DNA from: Echiichthys vipera
Lineage: Eukaryota; Chordata; Actinopteri; Perciformes; Trachinidae
DNA: 64,000 nt
Reading direction: 5' to 3'
Assembly (NCBI GenBank): GCA_963691815.1
Contig: OY829662.1
Span: 21,526,276-21,590,275, forward strand
The notes below the pieces were generated by a model that was not told where the DNA came from, searched no databases, and saw only the letters and a program-made list of their open reading frames with translations. Within the stretch, counting starts at the first letter, position 1, and each line of letters starts with the position of its first letter. Positions 43,966 to 56,900 of this stretch are shown here, piece after piece. A program made the translations under genes and the position numbers.

Positions 43966-44318
43966 TTGTTTGGGATCACATCCGTGGCTGTTTGGTCCAG
44001 TTCTTTCTTTCAGCTGATAACGGCCCTTCCTTCCATGGTTGAAAGGTCATGGCTGTCAGCCCAGATGTTGAATGACACTGTTTCATTCCACCAGAGATGG
44101 AAAGAATGACAATGTTTGAAGAAATAGCCTTCTGTATTGAGAAAGCTTTGGATTATGAGAGGACTAAAACTCATAGTGTTCACAAAGGCCCGGTCTACAA
44201 GTGTTTTTAATTGTTGCGAAATAAGGCCATGTTCAGACAGTCCTCAAGCAAAACATACAGGTGGCTGCAGAGAGATTCAACAAGAACCTGGAAATCAAGT
44301 TAAAAGGATTATCAGCAT

Positions 44319-44652
44319 TGAGATTATCCCTGGTTAGCACTAGCATAATTTCCCATTCAGCACAACAGCAGAGTAGGTTGTAGCTGCTGCCCCTGAGACC
44401 GTTATTTCAGGATCCTGGTTGGGGTCCTAGACGGCCGGGCGAGCTAGTCCTGACGAGGCGGCTGCTAGCTAGCCAGCTTGCCTGGCCTCGTATGGCTTTC
44501 CTAGGTATTGAGGACTTCTACGACAAGTTTAATGCAGCAACAGTGTTTATCTCAGCCATGAGATAACAAAATGTTATTATATAGGCTGGTTTGCATCATC
44601 GCATAATTGCTCCAATCGCATGGATGTCGATGATAAACACGATCAAGCAACG
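44319..44652 (+). repeat. Repeat family F, copy 2
   Basis: Direct copy of 41330-41625 with an extra CCCTGGTTAGCACTAGCATA start (also seen at 2538). The two copies are 3 kb apart in the same orientation. Confidence 0.8.
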
Positions 44653-45263
44653 CATTTTTGTTGCTTGACAAACCTGATTTTTTCCAGAGCCTAACCCAGG
44701 GACGGATCATGGTTCCGTGAAGCCCCTGGGCACATGTCTATTTGAGGCCCGAGTATTAGTCAATTCCCACTGTAAGCACTGAGGGGTCTGGGGCCCCTAG
44801 TATTAAGCTCACCCATAAGCACTCAGGGGCCTGGAGGTCAGTGTGCGCTGTGCACAATCAGGGCCCTGGCGTTCAACTTCTGAAGTCTTGGTCTATGCAT
44901 GGTGTGCAGCCCGAGGCTTGGAGGCTCCCCGGCAGTGAGGCCCCGGGGCACTGGCCCTCCTGCCCTCTTGCCCAGGCCATAATCCAGCCATGGTCGGACT
45001 AAAGGTCCCATTAAAGCGAATGCAAGGGCCAGTGTGTTTTTGATACGTTCTGTTGTGGGGCTGAGCAACTGTTCTTTCAAGTTTTTCAACAAACAGGAAA
45101 TCATTTTCTCTGCTTTTGGATTCTCCGCGTTGCGCTTTGCTGTGCATATGAGCTGACACCTCAACTCTTTGTGTATGAGTATGCATCATAACCTGTCCCC
45201 TGATGGATCTGTACCTGTGGAGAGTCGCAGTATCACTGTCACACACCTTCCACTGACAGCGAC
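44653..45263. other. Intergenic, possible repeat
   Basis: GC-richer stretch with GGGGCC-type phrases (44680-45010) that resembles a dispersed repeat but has no partner in this window. The minus-strand frames here are not gene-like. Confidence 0.4.
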
Positions 45264-45272
45264 ACATGCACG

Positions 45273-45314
<42 letters not shown>

Positions 45315-45402
45315 ACAGGAGGACATAGTCGTGTTGGACTGGTTCAGCCAGTGTAGTCCATGCTGCCACACCCCCAGCTTCATAGCAACTCACACACACA
45401 CA

Positions 45403-45446
<44 letters not shown>

Positions 45447-45465
45447 CACGCACACACACACACAC
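45264..45465. repeat. Two (CA)n runs separated by 77 bp
   Basis: CA runs at about 45264-45312 and 45390-45465, the second with CG interruptions. Confidence 0.95.
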
Positions 45466-45781
45466 TAAGGTCTTACTGGATTTGATAGTTCTGTATTAAA
45501 TAATATATGTTATGTCATGAGCCTTCTCCCACTCTGCCACTCTGTAAAGCTGTTACAGTTCAACCTATAACACATGAACTGCACAAACCAAACAGACACT
45601 TAGTTACAAATGTGTTGTCACACCCTGCTTTATAGTTTTGCTTTTATTTAGTGCCACAATAATGTGCAAAATAAGTGACTATTGAGGACATCTTATTTTG
45701 TATTTAGCCACATTTCTCAGACACATCACTTTAATAGGCCACTGCATATTTACATTCAATAAGCTATTTAGCCTATAGCCT

Positions 45782-45783
<2 letters not shown>

Positions 45784-45861
<78 letters not shown>
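45784..45861. repeat. (TG)n microsatellite upstream of ppl
   Basis: Pure TG run of about 39 units, 12 bp before the GC box of the candidate ppl promoter. Confidence 0.97.
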
Positions 45862-46023
45862 AGTGTAGCTGTGGGCGGGGTCTGGCTGAATACACAGGAC
45901 AGGATTCACAGGTTGGGTGTGAAAACTAAAAGTGAATGTTCCAGGTGATTATAACTCCAGTGCTGCTGGTTCAGTGTGTGTGGGAGTGGACACTGTGACA
46001 TTGAGAAGGCTGTGGACATATCC

Positions 46024-46064
<41 letters not shown>

Positions 46065-46160
46065 AGCGCGGAGCGAGCAGAGCACTCACACGGAGCCGAG
46101 GTTCACCTGTCCTGCTGGGATTGTTTTTTGTCGGAAGCCGCTGACAGGTGACCTGCCAAC
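45862..46160 (+). promoter_or_regulatory. ppl: Probable ppl promoter / 5' UTR region
   Basis: The 300 bases before the ppl start codon hold a GC box (GGGCGGGG, 45873-45880), a CA repeat (46025-46059) and a GC-richer leader containing gcgcggagcgagcag. No TATA box stands out. A 78-bp TG repeat borders it upstream. The transcription start is not determinable from sequence alone. An ATG at 45932 opens an unrelated reading frame and would be an upstream ORF only if transcription starts before it. Confidence 0.5.
46025..46059. repeat. (CA)n in ppl leader/promoter
   Basis: CA run about 100 nt before the ppl start codon, possibly within the 5' UTR. Confidence 0.95.
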
Positions 46161-46210
46161 ATGTTCAAGAAGAAGTCCAGGTCCACCGCTATCACGCAGC
46201 CCAAAGCGAC
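46161..46210 (+). CDS. ppl: ppl exon 1 (coding part)
   Basis: Begins MFKKKSRSTAITQPKA and ends after two bases of a Thr codon at donor GTGAGT. The start has A at -3 (ccaacATGt). The basic head resembles the short Lys/Arg-rich start of mammalian periplakin. No in-frame upstream ATG gives a better N-terminus. Confidence 0.88.
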
Positions 46211-49200
46211 GTGAGTAGGACATTAAGTTTACAACTATGTTACAACTGTGTTTTGAATCCTTCCGAGCTGCTAACTCTACCTAACTGTACCGCCAAACGC
46301 CATTTAAAGAAACGTGACCTTGAATACTTAAGTTACCTGGCTGTAACTTCCCCCTTTTAGCATTAATTCGGCGTGAATTTCTTCCATCAAAAAACACCTG
46401 AAAGTATGTTTAAACACACATTAAATATAATATATGACTTTACTAGGTGGGTAAAATGCATGCCGATTTAAACATCACATAGTGTTTATTCTCAAAACGC
46501 CTTAAGTTTGACATTAACCGTGTTTATTCAGCGTACAGGTGTGGTAAGCTTAATTTAGTACTTTTCTAATAGAGTATGGTGCGCCTGCTGTACATGCACC
46601 ATTAGACCGGGGCGTACCCTACTGACTGGCTTCATCCAAACAGCTAAAGGTGCCAGTTTGTTAGGTGTAACTGTACAAACTTTCTGGTGCATGTTTCAAT
46701 CCACTCGGTGAATTATTGGGATGTTATGTGGATAAAAATGGGGCTGGGGTCCGTGTGTGTAAGATGACAGGTTGTAGAACATATTGCATAATGTGTGCTT
46801 TAACTCCAGTGAGGGTGTGGCTGACAGGCGGAGCAGTAAAGTTGTAGTAACTGGTTTGATAAGTATTTGGCTGTCCTCCTTAGAAAGACTTGTGTTGCTT
46901 GCAGCCTCTCCCCCCTCTGCTGCTCCAACCCTATTCCCTGACACCATTCCCACTGGGTTTGAATAGTGAAGGTGGAATCAGACCCTGGAAATGATGAAGT
47001 GCAAAGGCCCCAGTTGATTTATGAAATTCTTATCCCCCTGCTGCTCATTTTCATTCCCACCAAATATCTTTGTCCTCTCACGAGCTCGCTGGAAGGAGGG
47101 ACGCCTTTAATGCTTACCGTCACTCAGCAGGTATTAGGGGGGCCAGGGGCCTCAAAAATAACACCCTGTGGTATGAGAATCAAAAGATCGACGTAATCTG
47201 TTTTTCAAATGGTTATCTCCAGTGCAAGGTGTGTTCCTCCAAGTGTCACACCCACCGTCAAGAAAAAAGGAATGTTCTATCTTCCGCCGTGATACCTTGT
47301 GCTTTGCTCCACACTGGCCTCTTATTTATTTAAAAAGAGTCAGAAACACCTGTATTGCCAAGTAGGTTTGCACATAAATGAATGCAGTGCAAAAGTCAAG
47401 AGACATAGTATACAATAGAAACTTGCACAATAGAACATATGAAAACAAATATAAGATCCAACCAAATCAATCGTGTATTGGTTTCTACTCATCACGCAGT
47501 GAGATAATGAGGATGCCATAGTAAAGATGAGTCAATATTGTAATCACTGCTGAACAACTTCTGCGCCCTGATAACCACCAACAGACAGTAGTGGAATCCT
47601 AATAATGCAGCTCCACCCTCTTCATTCCCTGAATGCTGCTATTCTTATGCAGTGTTCAGTTGGTGCATGAAAGCTACGATTTCTGGCAAAGCTGTCAGTG
47701 TGACAAGTCAAAGCATGAGATCCAAAGGTGGTGAGATCGCCAAAGCTGAGAGAGCTGGAGATTAGGGCCTACGGTTTTATCCAAACAACAATAAGATGAG
47801 ATGCTAGTTTAGGCTTGTTACAACGTTTCTGTTTATCAAAAGTTGGGTAAGAGAAAGGATACAATAGGAATCAAGGAGACACTGTATGTTTTGGAATACA
47901 CTTACTCTCCTTATATAGACATGGATGGAATTGGCATGCTGGGCACAGGCTGACTGGAAATGGACATAAAATGACTACAAAGAGAGGTAAAACAATCACA
48001 AAGACAGGTAAAATTACATCACAGAGGCGCAAAACAACCACAAAGAGAAATAGAGTGATGACAAAGAGGCGCAACACAACCACAAAGTGACAAAAAGTGA
48101 CTACAAAGAGGTGCAAAACAACCACAAAGTGACAAAAAGTGACTTCAAAGAGGTGCAAAACAACCACAAAGTGACAAAAAGTGACTACAAATAGAGATAA
48201 AACAGGCAAATGGATTCCCAAAGAGAGGCAAAATGTCCAGAAAGAGATGCAAAATGACTACAGCGAGATATAAAGCAACCACAAAGAGACACTAAACAAC
48301 CACAATATGAGGCCCAGGGCCCCACTGTCTCAGTACCCACCCATATCTAGACTTGCAACATATGGATGGAGTGCAGGCACGCAGCTGAGACGGAGCAGGA
48401 CTCGTGTTTTGCTCACTGACAGCAGCAACCCTCCACACCCACTATGACTTGCTGGAGCTTTCTGGTTCTAATTTCACCTTCTCCCTATGGAAACATGTGA
48501 GAAGTGTTTCTCAAGCTAATGCTCCAGTGCCAGTTTTTTTTCCCAGAACCAACATTACCACACTCAAAACAGTAAATAAGAGCCAGTGAGCCTCCCTGGA
48601 AACTATTGGCAACATGTTTAGAGCACAGAATACAAAGCAGAGCAGGTAGAAATGATGCAGCATCGCTTTCATAACCTGGAATTGAAGTTAAAAAGTAGTC
48701 TTCCAGGAATCAAGAAAAGTGTTATGTAATATAAGGCTAGCGTCCGGTGGGACTGCTTAACACTCAAAAGACAAAGGCAGGGTTAGGTTTCGTCTGTTCT
48801 GAATTATGGAACAATAATAGCTGAATGTCATCAATTGGCTCTGTAAAAACAGCTGTTCTGATCATTTAAAAACATGCAAGGAAATAGTATTTGCAACTGT
48901 GTTTCTACCTTGCGTTTAACAATTAAATGACATTTCTTTTGCCCTCATGTATAAAGTCTTGTAATAGCAGTCCAAATACATGTGATTTAGGAGACATGTT
49001 GTCTCTCAAGGTTTCAGTGAGAGGAGAAAACTGTACGTGCTTAGCATGAGCTTGTGTTAACGTGACAGAAACGCCCCTCCGGGTGTTTTCATTTGGATGG
49101 GCCTTTACAGACAAACCGCTGGCGTCTGCTGCAGAACTCTTTATACCAGTTCAAACTTGCCATCATTATTTCATTTGAAACCCAGCAGGGGGGCTGAGAT

Positions 49201-49353
49201 TGGAAACAGTGTCCAGTGTGCGTTCAGTTCACGTTATATAACTTATGTGCAAATGGTGAATGGGTGTGGATGTGCATGTGCGTGTGCGTGAGGGGATGGA
49301 TGGTGGATTTGAATTGACAGACATGGACAGTTTGTGCACTGTGTCTGTCACCG

Positions 49354-49426
<73 letters not shown>

Positions 49427-52400
49427 CGCACACATACACACACACACACACACAAGAAAGTGACATTTTGAAGACAATGAGTATAGGCTCATATTTGCTT
49501 AGGTTATGGTGATCTGTAACATTACATCTACTGGTATCTTTTTTAAAGGGGTTACAGCGTAAAAATAAACATGTCAGTGCTCTCTGGTGGACAAATTGTG
49601 AAATGGAGACACTGTTCTTGAATGACAAACTACGGCTGCAACTAATTATTTTCATTGTCAATGTATCTGTCGATGGCTTTCTCTATTATTCAGTTAGTTT
49701 TTTGGTGTGTAACATTTCAGAAAATGCTGAAAAATGTTGTTTTCTTAAAGACCCAGACGGGGCCCTCAGATGTCTTGTTTTGTCCAGTATGCAGTTAACT
49801 GTCATAGAGGAGTAAAGAAACCAGAAAATATACAGTTAACTAGCTTAAATTAAATACTTTTGAGGGGATTTATTCTTAAAAAATGACCCAAACCATTTCA
49901 TCGATTAGCAAAATATTTGAAGATTAATTTGCTCCACCATGGACATGTTACAGATATTCCTGACTCAAGTCCACATACGCAGACGCCATATCTTAAAATC
50001 AGCCAATGAAATTGACCGTGCTCAGATATCAGTCAAACTCTAGTGCCAAACTGCCATTGAAGTTGTCAGGTAAAGAAATACATAAAGACGGCCGTGAAGG
50101 GGATCTAACACGTGGTTGCCTCTGTATTAACACTCCACACTTTGAGTGATACCGTGCTTCACACAGGCTCTTGAACGTGCCCTTTGGCAAACGTTACAGT
50201 GAGTGATAACTGTCACAGGCATTGGACCACATGTGTGATGATATGAGGCGGAAATCCGAGTTGGTTTTCTTTCCTTTAAGGAACGATGTCATCTGAGCGT
50301 TTTAAACCTGCCTGTGTCCTGTCAGCGTCCTTACATGGACTGTCATGCAAATCTGCAATTAATTTTTTTGCGGTTTTCAAGCCTTTTTATTATAGAGGAC
50401 AGACAGAAAATGGGATGAGAGAGAGGGGGAGACATGCAGCAAAGGGCCGCAGGTCGGAGTTGAACCCTCAACATCGACTGCTCTAACCACTGTGCCACTG
50501 ACCAACTGATGGTTGTTTTTTGACAGCATGGCAGCTGCGCACAGATGAATTCCTATGTTTTCAGTTACGTAATGTTAGGCGAGTTATGGCACTGGTGTAT
50601 GTTATGATTCTCAGGAAGAAGCCGTGAGTCATCTTCTTGATATGAAGATCCCTGAGGAGCAGTCCGATTATGGCTCATTGAGTCATTAAAAGCTATAAAA
50701 CTAGCTCAGAGCTATGCAGTTGTAGTAATATGATGTCATGCAGTAGACTGGGACAAACTACCTGTATGTTGAAACAGACCTCATGTACAGATTATGTAGT
50801 TTTAGATCAGTATAAGTAAATTATACATCCAGCAGCAGGTCAAAGAGTTGTAATATACAGTATTTCAGTTTGGTTTGTCCATGAAACATGAAACATTTAA
50901 GAGATATCCCGATCCTTTAACTTTAACACTGGATATCTGCCAATGCCAAGTGTGATTGACCTATATTTACATACATTTTGATTAAATATATATCTTAAAC
51001 ATAGACATACCAGTTGAGCCTACTTTATCTGAAACACAAGTCTTGAAACTGATGTGACGATGAGAAGATGCATCACTCTGTTGGAGTTGTCTGAGCTACA
51101 GAAACACTGACTGAAGCGTGGTGCGACAGAGTGGAAATGAATCAAATGAATCAAACCTTTTGATTTAAATGACCCCATGCCTTTAGCACCATCCGCAGGA
51201 AAAAAACACTTTTAACACAAGTGCTGGCTCTAAAATCCTTGTATGTGGTTGGGCTGCAACTCATGGGCGTTTTTTATGATTAAATACAGTATTGACGCCT
51301 CTGATGATAGTTAGGGTGGGAAGCAGGCGATATTACAGACAGTTTCCCCACTCACCTCTGTGTTTGTCTTCCAGGGCTCCGTCCACAGAACTCAGCGTTC
51401 TGATCGACAAGCTGCAGAAGAATGCCGATAAAGTGGAGAAGAGCTGCTACGACATTGAGCAGAACCTCAACAAGGTACAATATGGTATCAACTGACACAT
51501 ACAAAGAGGATTTTCCAGTTAAATTAAAAACTTTTTAGAAATAATAATAACAAAAACCTATTTTAGATAATAGAACAAACAGAGTTCAACTAGTGCTGTA
51601 GTGTTGAATAGAAATGCCTTCAACTATAAATCACAGCAAATATGATTACATGTCTTAAATATTTAATGTGCCCTTTTGCAAATACCAACATAAGTACCTT
51701 CCTCCAACTCCTCCCATGCCAGTCAATCTGAAACACTATCCCAGTGGCTCTTGGTTTCCTGCAGACAAACAGTTGTCAACCCCTTATCATAAAAACAACC
51801 TTTTATATTTTCTAAAGGAACTAAACATGAAGGAAGAACACAAAACTAAAGTGTGCTTCACTTTATGTGTGTATTCTACTGCTGTGCATGTTTACTTAAA
51901 GTTGTACTCCGTAGGATTTCCATCTATTTAATTGCTTTTTAAGTCACTCTCTATCACAGAGTGAGTAAAAACAGTGGTGATTGATCATAATGACCCACTA
52001 ATGAAAGCACTTGTTGCCTTTTTGCTGAGTAATACAATCTGTGTGTCTGTGGAGACATTCCAGGGCTGGATGTGAATAAGCCGCCGTGTTAGTGACGCTG
52101 CTGACAGCGGTTGGTCGGCCGGACCAGATCGTCACTAACAGTTATGCTGCGTTCACTTGTAATCAGAAATCCGATATTCCAACTTCTGTGTCAGGCTTGT
52201 AGTAAGGGCAGAAGTGTAATAGGAACATGTCAGTGTGTATAAGTTATACTATCGGCCGATATCTGCGTTTTTTAGGTTTATCGTATCGGCTGATACGGGC
52301 TGCTGCGTTTGCTGATAGTTTTTCCGCGGCATGATTTTCAGATTTACATCGGCTCAAGAAAATCGGCAGTCCCTATCGGTCATCGGCTAAGGCTGATGAA

Positions 52401-53928
52401 AAAAATATCGGCATCAGCCCTAAAAAAATCCATAGCGGTCGATCCCTAATGTGTATGGATTCAAGAGGGGACATATAGGGGAGTGACTGTAAGTATAGAG
52501 GTGGATGTGTTTCAGTAAAGTTTACAAAAGAGAAAAAAAACACATCAGTGTCACACAGTGACCAGGTGACAAGATGGAGGCTCTGAAAGAACAGGCTTGC
52601 CTGCAATTACACCTTATCGCCACAGAGGCCGGTAGAAACAAGGTATCTCAAATCTAATGGAGTACAACTTTAAACACATCACATTAAATAGTGGCCCGAA
52701 GATGGGGTATTGGGCGACTGCTCCTTACATGGAGCAGTCTCCCCATGTAAGGAGGCTGAAGGCCCCCGAGGCAGCGGCCGTGGGTTCGACTCCGACCTGC
52801 GGCCCTTTGCTGCATGTCTCCCCCCCCCCCCCCCCCTGAATCAATGTTTGTCTAAGTGCACCTGATTCTTACATCCAATATGTTTTTTTTCTGCAGGATG
52901 TGAGTAAGATCAATGAGGGGAAGCAGCCCCTGTATCAGGAGGACTCCAAAAAGAGAATCCTCAGCTCTCTGGAGCTGCTCACTGGCCTTGATGAGGATGC
53001 CGTCAATGCCAAGCGCCTCCAGCACCCACAGGCTGAGATGATAGAAAAGGAGTGAGTAGTGCTCTCACGCAGCTGTAGTACTCTGTTTCCGGTTAATAGA
53101 AATGTATGACTTCCTCCATATTTAACCGCTTGTCTTGATACATTTGGTATAGTGTATACTTTGAGAACACTTATTCCATCATTGCAGCTACAGTGCCTTG
53201 ACACACACACCACCCTGCTGCTCTCTGTTGATCTCCTCTTAACAGAAATGCTCTTTTCATTTGCTATTTATCTCTAATTCCTTCATTATGCAATTTTTTT
53301 CAATTGCTTTTTAGCTATCATTGATGAAACTCTTCACTTCCTGCACAGATGTTTCATATTAAAAACCCAGTCGTTGCTCAGTGGGCAACATCCCTCCCTT
53401 CTCACACATTAAATGCAAAAATTTGCATGAAATGTTCAACTTCATTGATTATAGCTTAACAGAAACGGGGGAAAAAACCATAAAAATAGAGGCATTTGGA
53501 GTAAAAAGTAAAAAAAACATTTAGGGGAGGTGAAATTTCCTGTAGCCTACAACAATATTTCCTATATTCCTCGATGTTAGACGTCCCATATTGTGAAACG
53601 TGAGATTTCCATTTCATGTTCTAGGATTAAGGTTTAAACACTGTGAAAGTATCAAAACGCTCAATTCACAGAGAAATGCACACAGCCTGTATTTAGAAAC
53701 TGTGTCTTTAAACGAGCCATCAGGACTTCTGTACCGTTGTGATGTCACAACTATAATATATATATATATATATGTAGCTAGTGCAGCTACAGCTATGAGA
53801 ATTTACATTGTTATATATTATGATTAGAGGAGCTCATGGAAGTTTTGGTCCAAATAAAAGTTCAGATAGAAACATGTCTTACTTACACACCTAGTTATAT
53901 TGACATACTGCGTGTTTGTGTGTGTGCG

Positions 53929-53981
<53 letters not shown>

Positions 53982-56900
53982 ATTCAGCATGAAGCAGCTG
54001 CGTGAGAAAGTGATGAAACTGAAGGACGACCATGACCGTATCTACCACCTGACCCGCACTGAGGGGGTTCCCACCATCAACTGGGGAAACATGATGGATG
54101 AGAAACTGGTAGGAAGCATCACTGAACACACACACACTGGCTGCCACAGTGGGCCGGACATAAACCTCTGTGAGCTTCACTCTTATAAGTCGTTCATATC
54201 TACTATATGATTGTATACTGTAGAGAAGGACTAAAGCAAATTGTAAAAAATACATTTTGATCTTGTTAGGTCAATCATCTGTACCCTCACCAATGTTCCT
54301 AATGTGTTTTCTTCTAATCATCAATTTTTTGCTGAAACTGTTTTTGCCAAACTGTCACTGTGTGTTGGACCTAAGTGTGTTGTTTTGTCTCCCTGCACAG
54401 GACAACCTGAACAACAAGGGCTTTGGCCAGGACCTGCCGTCCGTGGAGAACGAGGTGGAGGAACACAACATCTTCCACAGCGAGGTGGAGGCTCTGGCTC
54501 CTCACATCTCCACCAGCGGAGACAAGGTACGAACAGAAAACCGGAAGGAGAACAGAACGATGTCAGGATACATTTTTAAAATTTCATAGTGATACTTCAT
54601 TTTGATATTTCATCGTTAGCAGGTTTGAGTTTCATTTGCAGTGATAATCACTGTGTCAGTTCATTAAAAAATATAGTTTGGATCGAATTTTATATGTTTC
54701 AGTTAGTTATCAGAGTCTTGATAAAATATTGTCATGAGTGTATGTTCCCTGGGTCCTATGTTCCCCGCTTTGCATGTGACCGCTTTTCACAGAGAGGGTC
54801 CTATGTCCCCGGTCTGTTATTTTTTCCACAAATAGTATTGAATTTCCACGGCAAATAGGCCTATGAAGACCCTAACAACCCCCTAACCCAGACAAAATGC
54901 TGAATTAAATCAGCGAAGGCAGAGGTTTATGCGACCTGGGTACATAGGACCCTTTTCAGGAACATAGGGATGACCCCCCGTCATGCTAACAACATAGCAT
55001 TAGCAAACACACACTAAAACAACCACAAACGACACTGAACCATTGTTCTCACTTATCCTGTTGTCTCTCTTTCTGCAGGAATATGTCAGTGGCCTCCAGA
55101 TGAAGTACAACAAACTACTGGTAAATAACTAACGCACCCACAACAATCATTCACTCTCTAAGCCCACAGGGGTGTGTGTGTACTTTGTGTGTTCCTAAGT
55201 GATATATCGGTCCTCGTGCACCAGTGTGTGTCATTATAATCAGCATAACCTGAGGCTGTAGGCAGCTTTCTATAATGACCTGTTCCATCTCCCATCACCA
55301 GCAGGCCTTAAGCCCTTTGGGGAGTTTCTGCTGCGTCTTCAGTATTGTATCATAATGAGTACACACCTAATGTGTCCTCACCTGCCAGTGTCAACGTTTT
55401 TACATTTGAATAAAATTGTCATTGCATTTATTCAGAACACTAAAGGCACGCATTTTATTTTAAAGTGCCACAGACATACTGGGTTTTACTGGATTTGTTA
55501 AACACAAGAAAATAATAGATAAATGTCGGCGGTTTCCTCAACGGTAAACCTTAAATTTAAATGGTTAAATTTATCAGTAAAAACAGCTCCAATGTAGTTT
55601 ATAAAAGTCATCCAGGTTCAGTGTGACGATGTAATAGTTGTTATTATTGTTTGCTAGTCTGTAGCTGCTTCAGGCTAGCAGCCCGACAAATTGACTAAAC
55701 AAACGTTTCGCGTTAATTCAACATTTGCAAATCTTTTGAGCACATAACATATTAGTCACATGTATTATAAACATAGTGTTTTAAACAAAAACAATTGTCA
55801 TTACAATCATTTGAAAGATGATATATAGCATTAGGAGTCTATGCCTAGGGGCTTTAAGGTGACAATAAGCAGCTTTTTAAACCTTGAAAAAAATGTTAAA
55901 TTCAACGTGCTTGAGTTACTTTTACTTTAACTAAAACAAAATATACTTTTATGAAATAAATTAAAATAGTAATACAGCTTCCAGTGAATTCAAGTCAACA
56001 TGTTTGAAATTTCGGTTAAAGTTTTTCCTTCCTCGTGTTAGGCCAATTCCAGCACTCGTCAGAGAAACCTGCTGTCCCTGCGTGACTACATGCAGCGCTG
56101 CACCAATGAGCTGTACTGGATGGACCAGCAGGCTGAGGAAAGGGTCAACTACGACTGGAGCGACACCAACCTGGACTACACCTCTCGCCAGAGGCAATAT
56201 GAGGTAGAGTAGCTGAGGGATAGGCATAGGCCATGCATAAAAACAAGCTCCATACTCCATACAGATGGACACCAAGGATGGACACTAAGAAATAAAAAAA
56301 AAATATTCTCCCCAGTTTACTCAGCACATCTGTCTTGCTCCAACAGAACTTCATCAGTAAATGTCTGGAGTCCAAGGAGGCCACCGTCACCAAACTGAAT
56401 GACGATGGAGAGAAGCTGTGTGCGTCCGATCATCCAGGGAAGAACGTCATCGAGGTACAGGCTCATTCCTCTACTCAGTTCATGTGAATACTTTTTCTCT
56501 GCTGCATGTGTACCTGTGCTTACTTAGCATACTGACCCTGGGCAGGGGTGCAGATCTGATGTCAGGATTAGGGGGGGCACAAAAGTATTTTTTTTTCTTT
56601 TGTCTGTGTGTAACTCATACCATTGCACCATGAATCACAACTTCGTAGAGGTTCAAAAAGTACTGCACATGGAATCATTCTTACCTTACCTCCTAGTACT
56701 AAACAGCCAACAGCACATCACTGCTTACTTCACTGTTACATTAGGAAATCATAGTTTTAAGGGTCTAGGGCATGTAAAGTCTACTCACACTGTTCCTTCT
56801 CACCATCTTCCCTTTCTCCCAGTGTATGGGACTACTTTTTGAATGATTAACTGATATGGAAGAATATGAAAATATGAAGCCCTTTTTTAAAGCCTGCTGA

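Larger units (their letters stand above)
46211..51374 (+). other. ppl intron 1 (5.2 kb)
   Basis: Longest intron seen, bounded GTGAGT ... CCAG. It holds a fish-type dispersed repeat near 47330-47480, a 42-bp minisatellite (47960-48230), a CA repeat (49355-49454) and an antisense SINE (50385-50515). First introns often carry enhancers, but no specific regulatory site was identified. Confidence 0.75.

Noticed and set aside
44838..45465. Overlapping minus-strand frames (108 and 190 codons)
   Set aside because: Built from CA repeats and a GC-rich repeat-like block; no conserved domain.
47871..48221. 116-codon minus frame with hydrophobic Phe-Val-Val-Leu repeats that looks like a membrane protein
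   Set aside because: It is the 42-bp minisatellite translated; the period is a multiple of three, so no stop arises.
47960..48310. Tandem array considered as CRISPR
   Set aside because: Units are contiguous without unique spacers, in a vertebrate intron; it is a minisatellite.
54304..54605. Extra frames over ppl exon 5
   Set aside because: Shadows of the real exon in the other frames.
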